From: Echinarachnius parma
Lineage: Eukaryota > Echinodermata > Echinoidea > Clypeasteroida > Echinarachniidae
Direction: 5' to 3'
Length of the DNA stretch: 64,000 bases
NCBI GenBank assembly: GCA_037951105.1
Contig: JBAMJV010008455.1
Coordinates: 1-64,000, forward strand
Shown: positions 57,148 to 64,000 of the stretch, piece by piece
Layout of the letters: every line of letters begins with the position of its first letter
Numbering within the stretch: the first letter of the stretch is position 1
Translations under genes and position numbers: made by a program
Notes under the pieces: generated by a model
What the model was told of the DNA's origin: nothing
What the model saw: only the letters and a program-made list of their open reading frames with translations
The model's database searches: none

Positions 57148-57565
57148 AGGGATATTTGAGTTTTGGTAGAGAGGGCGCTAGACTACTTATTTTTGTGCGA
57201 GGTTATGAAAAACTGAGTGTAATATTTGAAAGAGCATAGTATTTAAATAATAAAATCATCTTTGTTTGATCAAAATCGGTTCAGAGACGGCTGAAATATC
57301 TATAAATATAACAATTTGTAATAAAGCTGGGGCCCCAGGTTTAGTAGAGAATTTTGAACCAACCGTTAAAAATTCAAAAAAATGCTTCCTCTTTTCAAAA
57401 AGTTACAAAATAGTTATTTAAATAGTTGTTGGTTATTTCTCTATCTAATCACTATTTCAACAAAACATCACATGCACAATATTTTATTCAAAATGGTTGA
57501 AACCGATGAGTGTTTAGAGAGCGCCCTTTTACGCTTTAACGGCTCTTTTTGAATGATAACATATT
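57148..57565 (+). mobile_element. TTAA MITE family B, copy B6 (right end lost)
   Basis: It starts AGGGATATTTGAGTTTTGG after TTAA 57144-57147 and follows family B to GCTCTTTTTGAATGATAAC. The final part is missing where the L1-like LINE begins. Confidence 0.8.
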
Positions 57566-57688
57566 TTATTGTTAACACCGATGACTGTCGCTGGGAGAAC
57601 ACGTCTTTTTTTCGCGCTCCCCTCTTCCCCTCTTCCCCTCTTCCCGCCGAATCCCCTCCGCCCACAGTACAGGCAATCAGCTAACGCC

Positions 57689-58701
57689 ATGTCTCACGGC
57701 TTGCGGACTACAACAGTGAGTGCAAAAAGCAGCAATAATAGTGCAAAGAGACACCGATCCGATACGCCTCCTAGCACTGAGGCAAATTTACTGCCTGCAA
57801 TGAGGAAAATGCTAGACAATCAGCTAGAAAAAATTGAAGTACGGTTTTCTACCCTGGAATTGAATCTGAGTGAGCATCTGAAACGGCTTGACGGAAATAT
57901 TAGAGATCTACAAGAAGCAGCTACAATTCAGGGAGCAGAAACGGAAACTTTGAAAGCTAAGATCTCACACGTAGAAAGGAAAGTTGATGAAAAGGAGGTG
58001 AAGCCACAGGACAGAATAAATCAGCTGGAAACATAATTGCAAGGGAGAATTTGCTTTTCATAGGGCTGGAAGAAAAGGATAATGAAGACATGGAAATGGT
58101 GGTGAGGGATTTTTTTGTACAAGACTTAAAACTACCCGAAGAAAGAGTACAAGATATCGAGTTTCAGCCACTCCACCGTATCCCGTCAAAATCGAACCCA
58201 CGCCCAATTAAGGCTCGATTTCTTCGATATCCAGATGCCACGGTGGTTTTGAATCACGCGCGGAATTTGAAAGGGACAAAGAAGTACGTGTCGGTGGATC
58301 TACCAAAGCAAGTGAGGGAAGCGAGAAATATGTAAATGCCGGCATTTAAAGCTGCAAGACGGGCAGGTAAGCTGGCATACTTCTCACGTTCGGACCCGAC
58401 CAACCTAATGGTAAATCGTATATGGATACCACAGAAGGACCAGCAACGATTTCTGAACGAGATTACGACGGCGGAACAAGGTGGATCAGCAGGGCCTAGG
58501 GAGGTGATTCGACAAGAAGCAGGAGGTTTGTCTGGCACCGATCGCGACGAGGCTGCGGACGATGTACGGGAGCAGAGGAGGAGAGCTACTCGCAATTATC
58601 CGAGCGACTCAAACATTTCAAGCAACCGAAAGGCAGACAATGCGGAGAGCTTCAAGCCAGCGATGGTGGTCGATAGCGGCATCGACGGAGCTGGGATATA
58701 G
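57689..58701 (+). pseudogene. L1-like LINE ORF1 (coiled coil, RRM, C-terminal domain)
   Basis: ATG at 57689 (MSHGLRTTTVSAKSS) starts a Ser/Lys-rich N-terminus, then a heptad-like coiled coil (QLEKIEVRFSTLELNLSEHL and on), the RRM beginning RENLLFIGLEEKD after a one-base shift near 58040, the conserved PRPIKARFLRYPDA strand, and the C-terminal domain AARRAGKLAYFSRS. Layout and motifs match L1 ORF1p, a trimeric RNA chaperone that coats LINE RNA. A TAA at 58333-58335 interrupts the domain junction. With the shift and this stop the copy is dead. The preceding 57570-57688 is C-rich leader. Confidence 0.88.
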
Positions 58702-59220
58702 CAGCTCAACATAAAGCAACATCACGCGATTTGGGCAGAAGGAACCTAAGCCAACCACGAGGAGAGCCTGAAGTAGCGGGAATGATTCAAGAAGGAGAAG
58801 CTCGCGTTAGCGGAGTTAGCAGCATGTGAGAAGAGAAAGTTAGCGGTAGCGTAGCAGTAGCGGTAGCGACAGCGACAGCTAGCGCTAGCAGAGATAGCAG
58901 CATTGCATGGAGAAGGAAAAATTACTTTTAGACTCGGCCATTTTTGGCTTGCCGTCCATTGATTTTTGTTAGTGTTGCATTTAGTTTTAGAGAGTGAATA
59001 GCAACTTGGCTGGGATTTATTCCTTACAAGGGATCGGATCAGTGGGGGCACCGACACAAAAGGGTGACCGCGGACAGTCAGGTCTAATGTTTTGTTGTTA
59101 TGAGTTAGTATTGCGTAATCGGGCGTTGATAGATGGGTTTGACAATGTTCCCTTGCAAGTTCTGAGGTTTTGACCTGGTTCCATGACCTCAACTGGGTGA
59201 TGCAAACTGTGAGCATGACC

Positions 59221-59254
<34 letters not shown>

Positions 59255-61305
59255 ATATATATACCGGAAACTTTTTTGTGTTGTGATATAACTACCCTGA
59301 CAGCAAATGCTTGTAAGAAATGACGTTTATTTTTGTCATGTACATTGTTTTAAGGACGTCGTAAATTGTTGTTGTTTTTTACTTCTTTATGGAAAAAGTT
59401 AATTGTGAAAATTGGTCTTTAAAAAGACGTCTTCTATATGATATAAATTATTATGTTAAACTTTTTTTTTTAAAGGCATCGTCATGGTGACGTCTTTCTG
59501 ACGTCTAATTTAGACGTCAGTCGGCTGTCAGGGTAAAGTGAGTAATATAATAAAACGTTATTTAAAAATTACTTTGTAAGGAAGGAGAAGGGAAAGGAAA
59601 AGAAAAAATGATAGTTTGTGCCCAACCTGGAATTATGGGAGTACTGCCTGGTATATGCTAGGATGTATTTTGTTTTCCTTCTTCTATGTGATAGTGGAAA
59701 TTTGGAGGGCATGAAATGATTGAAATAATTTAAATGTATTTTAAGAACTTAGCTCCGGAAGACGCTAATTTCACTTTCTCTAACATGCTTTTGGGTTTGT
59801 GAAAATGGAACTTTCCAAATATTGATTCTGGCTGTGTAATTTGGCCTACAATTTATTTATTTTTTTAAAGATAATTACGTAGTTTATTTAGGTATTGATA
59901 TCGTCAACTCAATTTTTCAAGGAAGGTGGATTTGGCGTCTTTTCCTTTATTGGAGCTGAGTTCTTCATTAAAAGACAAGTTATTTTGTTTCGGGTTACGG
60001 TTTATACACTTTAGGTCTGTCTAGCAGATTATAATACTATGAGGATGAAAATAGATAAGTTGGGCTTTTATTAAATTGAAAGTAGGTCAGTAAGATGGTA
60101 TGTGTATATGAGATGCTATTGTGAGTAAATCCTCATGAGATTTGGATGAAGTTGCATTCTACTATGCATTGTTTATGATTGGGGGAGGTAGGGTCACAGG
60201 GTTTTCTTGTGCATAGTCTTGCGTAATAGCTATGGAACGTTACTAATAAGGGGTGGTCGCATTGGGCGCGATTCCGCGCGGCTGTGCCCGCGAGTGCCGT
60301 GCGCAGTGGTGCGAATCCGTGGCAGGAAATTATTGTGTTGTATGCGCTTCGCTTAGCGTGCGTGCACATTTTTATGGCGATTGACCGCCCTGCGTCCGGG
60401 GGCAGGCCTGGCCTTTTAACGGGTAAAGGTTTTTACTTTCATGCTTTTCATGCTTTTGAAATTGAAAATCTGTATGTTAGGATGGTATTTGGACATGTGA
60501 TGCTATTGTGAGTAAATCCTCACAAGATTTGGGAGGAGTTTTCTTTTTCCCGTGGATAGCCTTGCGTATTAGCTATTGAATGTTACGTAACGGGTAAAGG
60601 TTCTATTGTTGTTCTATGTGTTGGTACAAGTATGTTATGGTTGATAATAAGTACGTAGGTAGTTTGCCTCGTACAGGCTAGGAGCCGTGTTGGAATATAT
60701 AGGACTGATCTGGCTGGGGAGTGGGCGGGGTGGGTTGGGGATCGAGGGGGGGGGGGGAGGGGAGTAGCGGAAATGTTGATTCCATTGCCTATGTTGTTGG
60801 GGACCTCGACCAATATTGTTAGGTCCCAAAGATAAGTAATATAGTTAGGCAAATTCCCGTTCTAATGCTGGACAGTCACCTTAGTCATTAATCTCTGACC
60901 ACATTAGTCTCCCCTCCTTTTTAGCACTTGGTCCTAAATAGTTATATACCTAATCTCCCAGTGGGACTTATTATTGGAAACAGGAACAAACATAGATAAC
61001 TGTATTCCCCCAACCCAGAAAGCTTTGATAAACAATATGATAACTTGTTGGGAGGTCAACTTACAGACTTGTTTAGTTTTGGGATGAACACGATATATTT
61101 GATGGTCGGCTTTCTGGCTAATGTTATGAATCAAATAGAACTTGAAAGGAGATTTTTGTTGATAAGGAGATTAGTGATGATAAACATCATCACTACAGGA
61201 CTTTCTTTGTATATATATTCTTGAGCCTGCTCTTGTTAGTCCGTGTCTTAGAATTTTATATATGGAGAAAATAATGCATGAATATTTGTATGTTAATATT
61301 TAGTT
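58702..61305 (+). other. LINE inter-ORF region with embedded repeats
   Basis: A 2.6-kb non-coding stretch between ORF1 and ORF2. It holds a GCGGTAGC/GACAGC low-complexity tract (58845-58900), a T homopolymer (59222-59250), a MITE (59293-59535), a direct repeat (about 60072-60245 and 60463-60590, sharing GATGCTATTGTGAGTAAATC), and a fragment similar to the right end of family D near 60290-60420. Some of this may be other insertions and not original LINE. Confidence 0.55.
59293..59535. mobile_element. 243-bp MITE with TACCCTGACAGC ends
   Basis: TACCCTGACAGC at the left and GCTGTCAGGGTA at the right are exact reverse complements. The interior has AAGACGTC and GACGTCTTTCTGACGTC motifs. Target duplication not identified. 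Confidence 0.75.
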
Positions 61306-63776
61306 ATGGAGGGTAAAGATAGTTATATTAGATGTAATTTTCTTTCTTTGAATGTTAATGGAATCCCAAAAAAAATCAAAGAGGGAAAAAATTCGTATAT
61401 GGTGTAAAGATAAAGGAGTAGATATTGTTTTTTACAAGAAACATACAGTACAATTGAAGTTGAGGAGACTTGGAAATTGCCATGGAATGGGAGTTCATAT
61501 TTTAGTCATGGGATAAACCATAGTAAGGGCGTGCTTATTTTGATAGACTATAAATTAGATATTCATCTTTTAAATGTTATCTCAGATGATAATGGTAGAT
61601 ATGTTATAATGGAATGCATCATTCAGGGGATGAAATTTCTAATTGCTAATGTTTATTTGCCAGTAAGAAGACGAGAATTAGAGAAGATTGATTTTTTAGT
61701 AAATTTTGAAAAATTAATAAGGAACATTAAAGGAGAAAATCAAAGAAAACCCCTAAATATGACGATATTCATATCTACAGAAAGCTTATAAGCTATAGAA
61801 TGAGCTTGACTGACATTCAAACAATATAACGCTTCCGTAAAAGCGAAATTAGGATGAAAACATCACCCTATTCCCTGGGACAAATTCGCTCAATCGCTAC
61901 ACGAAACGGCCTTTAGCTGTGACGTAAGAACCGGGCTTGAAGCCCAGGCGGCTGCCGCGGTTGTATGCAGATAAGCGTATAATATACCAGGCTGGAAAGA
62001 CAAGCTTCAATTTATGTGCTTTTTTTCCCTTACCAAGAATACATTATAATACTACATTGTTTGTAATTTGCTTCTCATTTATATTTTCATCATGATATTC
62101 CAACAAATGTATTGTTTGTGACCAAAAAAGTTGAAAAAGGTGAAAAAAGAAGGGGAAACTATACGACTGTGTCGTGCAGTAGGCCTGCACAGATTTGGGA
62201 GCAGGCGATTTTTTACCAACATGTAGTTTCACTTTGACACATCAGACGGAGAATTTACCACTTCCATTATGGAAACAAACAGTTAATAATCATTATGAAT
62301 CAAATGAAATTAAAAAAAACAAAGAATAGTTATTACTTTAGTCGATCTATCATGGCTAGTTTCATGATTTAGCTTGAAAAGTCGAGTGAATTGGATTCGC
62401 GATCTCCTGTGTTGTTACGATTCATCCGCGATTTTTCTGAACATTGGCAGCCGCATTACCTATACGGCTGATAGCGCTGGCGGATTTACATTTCCTGCGC
62501 GCGCATCAAAACAAACGAGTGCACGTGTTAGCTAGCTAGCTTGCTCCTCCACGGATACTGCGAAGTCCATTAACAGGCTGTTTTGTTGAAATTCTTCATC
62601 CATGTTGAACTGTCAGATGTAATTCTAGAGCGAGATCGTGATCGTGTGGGCTGTAGAAAGCTTCGAGTATAGCGCATTACGCTGGAACTACTTTTAGTTC
62701 AATAACATACGTACACAATATGCATAGTCAACGGCCGGGTATAATACGATCGTGCGCTTGCATGTATTTCTCGATGGACGAAACTTTTACGAAACGAAAC
62801 AAAACCAAAACAAAACGGTGAGAAATACACTATTCTATGTAATTATACCAGTTATTGACATATTGAAATGGATAAGAAATATTATATATTGTTATAACAA
62901 AGGCAATTCTAGCTCGGAACATGATTCTTCTAGGTAATTTTGTTTTGAAACACAGCTATAATAGATTTGTTTTTCATACTATCTCCGTGTACATATGAAC
63001 AACAATTCGGCAAAATGGTGAGTTGTAAACAGTTATTTTACGGAGATTGACACTTTTTCAATGCCAATAATGACATGAATCTTGACATTAGGATATGTTT
63101 CAGGACATGGGAGGACAACTGTGTGTCAGATATTGATTATTCAGGCAATATTCAATCGTTTTGAGAGAGTAGAACTGCGTCCACTCTATGAACAGTTGCG
63201 TGTAGATCGCCGTTCGAGCTAGAGCTGTCGGGAGTGCAAAGCCCGGCTCTTACGTCACGCACAGAGCCACTTTGCTGTGCCGATTTCATGGTAAAGGGGA
63301 GGGTCAATTCACTAAAATTTTATTTTCATAAAACATAAAACTGAACACTTTCATGACTTGTTAACTGCACAAATTGCTTTAATAACTCATTCTATCATAA
63401 AATAAACCATAATAACTTGATTTTATTCCCTTTGAATGTCTCCTTTAATAAAGAAAATAATGCAATAATTATTGGAGGAAATTTTAATTTTATTTTAAAT
63501 ATAGATTTAGATTATTTTGGAAATAGTAGACACAACGTTCAGTCTAGATTTAATATTTTATTTAAACAATTTTTAGATAGATTTGAATTGCTGGATATTT
63601 GGAGGGTACGAAATGGATTAAAGAAACAGTTTACGTATAGGCAAATTAATCAATTTATGCAAAGTAGATTAGATTATTGGTTGGTTTCTAAGCAAATAGA
63701 ACAGGTAGTATTTAAGTGTGATATAATTCCTTCTATGGCACCGGATCATTCAGCTATTCAGCTGCAATTTTATGAT
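61306..63776 (+). pseudogene. L1-like LINE ORF2 endonuclease region, interrupted
   Basis: ATG at 61306 reads MEGKDSYIRCNFLSLNVNGI, the first endonuclease block. After small shifts near 61383 and 61432 come IVFLQETYST, NHSKGVLILIDY and IANVYLPVRRRELEK, up to about 61790. The second half resumes at about 63440 with IIIGGNFNFI, SRLDYWLVSKQ and MAPDHSAIQL, with the conserved Asp-His. The 1.6 kb between is a separate insertion. At 63780 a family A element cuts off the rest, so no reverse transcriptase is seen. It lies downstream of the L1-like ORF1 on the same strand and is probably the same element. Confidence 0.85.
61795..63430. mobile_element. About 1.6-kb insertion with inverted ends in the LINE endonuclease
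   Basis: It splits the endonuclease between two adjacent motifs. GTGACGTAAGAACCGGGCT at about 61919 pairs with AGCCCGGCTCTTACGTCAC at about 63240, and CTATAGAATGAGC near 61793 pairs roughly with AACTCATTCTATC near 63387. No transposase-like ORF. The exact ends and target duplication are not resolved. Confidence 0.6.
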
Positions 63777-63783
63777 AAGTTAA

Positions 63784-64000
63784 AGGGACTTAGTAACATT
63801 GTCCAAATCCTCAAAATAAATTGTTCATGCTAGCGGTTCCCTCATACCTTGTTGTATTCGTATTAACACTAAAATCATGGGACAGGTTTCGGTTTTTCAA
63901 ATTTCCCTTTTGTTACAAAGATATGAACGATCGAAGTATTCAGATATGAAAAACTCCGGGCGAGTTTTTCTTCTGTGTACAAAGTGAGTGCAGTGACTGT
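63784..64000 (+). mobile_element. TTAA MITE family A, copy A5 (cut by window end)
   Basis: AGGGACTTAGTAACATTGTCC follows TTAA 63780-63783 and matches A2 to the last base of the window. It interrupts the LINE ORF2 sequence just after its last endonuclease motif. Confidence 0.88.

Overview
The window is eukaryotic, almost certainly from a metazoan. Coding sequence is split into exons with GT/AG borders, most of the DNA is AT-rich and non-coding, and most of what can be recognised is transposable-element (TE) material. A large NACHT exon typical of NLR innate-immune receptors, leucine-rich-repeat-like exons on the same strand, and abundant TTAA-site, hAT, Harbinger, Tx1/L1 and CR1-like elements suggest a marine invertebrate with an expanded NLR repertoire, such as an echinoderm, hemichordate or lancelet. 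The species cannot be fixed from the sequence alone.

Host-type genes. On the minus strand a NACHT NTPase exon lies at 55.2-56.8 kb, and two LRR-like exons lie at 32.0-32.4 and 28.0-28.5 kb. They may belong to one NLR gene with a very large TE-filled intron, or to two or more NLR genes. A small minus-strand exon candidate is at 24.7 kb. On the plus strand a three-exon gene of an unrecognised family (35.5-38.5 kb) has matching intron phases but carries stops and frameshifts, so it is called a pseudogene. A CpG-rich patch at 18.0-18.15 kb may be a promoter and 5' exon.

TE layout. 0.4-1.8 kb: two hAT elements with 8-bp target duplications. 2.1-3.3 kb: degenerate ATC-repeat block. 3.8-8.6 kb: a train of TTAA elements (families A, B, C, D), the first split by a foldback block and a long-inverted-repeat TA element. 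10.4-17.7 kb: an old segmental duplication whose copies differ by TE insertions, including a 3-kb Mutator-like element (9-bp duplication) that itself contains a hAT element folding into a giant hairpin. 20.4-21.7 kb: 3' end of a CR1-type LINE. 23.8-24.5 kb: Harbinger remnant with an orphan Myb-like ORF. 33.1-34.4 kb: CR1/Jockey-group reverse transcriptase. 42.8-49.0 kb: Tx1-type LINE on the minus strand, its ORF1 split by two tandem elements that share ATT target sites. 49.9-51.0 kb: second copy of the 1-kb hAT. 51.3-53.8 kb: a TTAA element carrying two satellite arrays. 57.6-63.8 kb: an L1-like LINE with broken ORF1 and an interrupted endonuclease region.

No prokaryote-type operon, CRISPR array or viral genome was seen. 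The most unusual items are the split NLR locus, the phase-matched unknown pseudogene, the ATT-sharing tandem TE pair, and the palindromes with non-homologous stems inside otherwise homologous Mutator-like ends.
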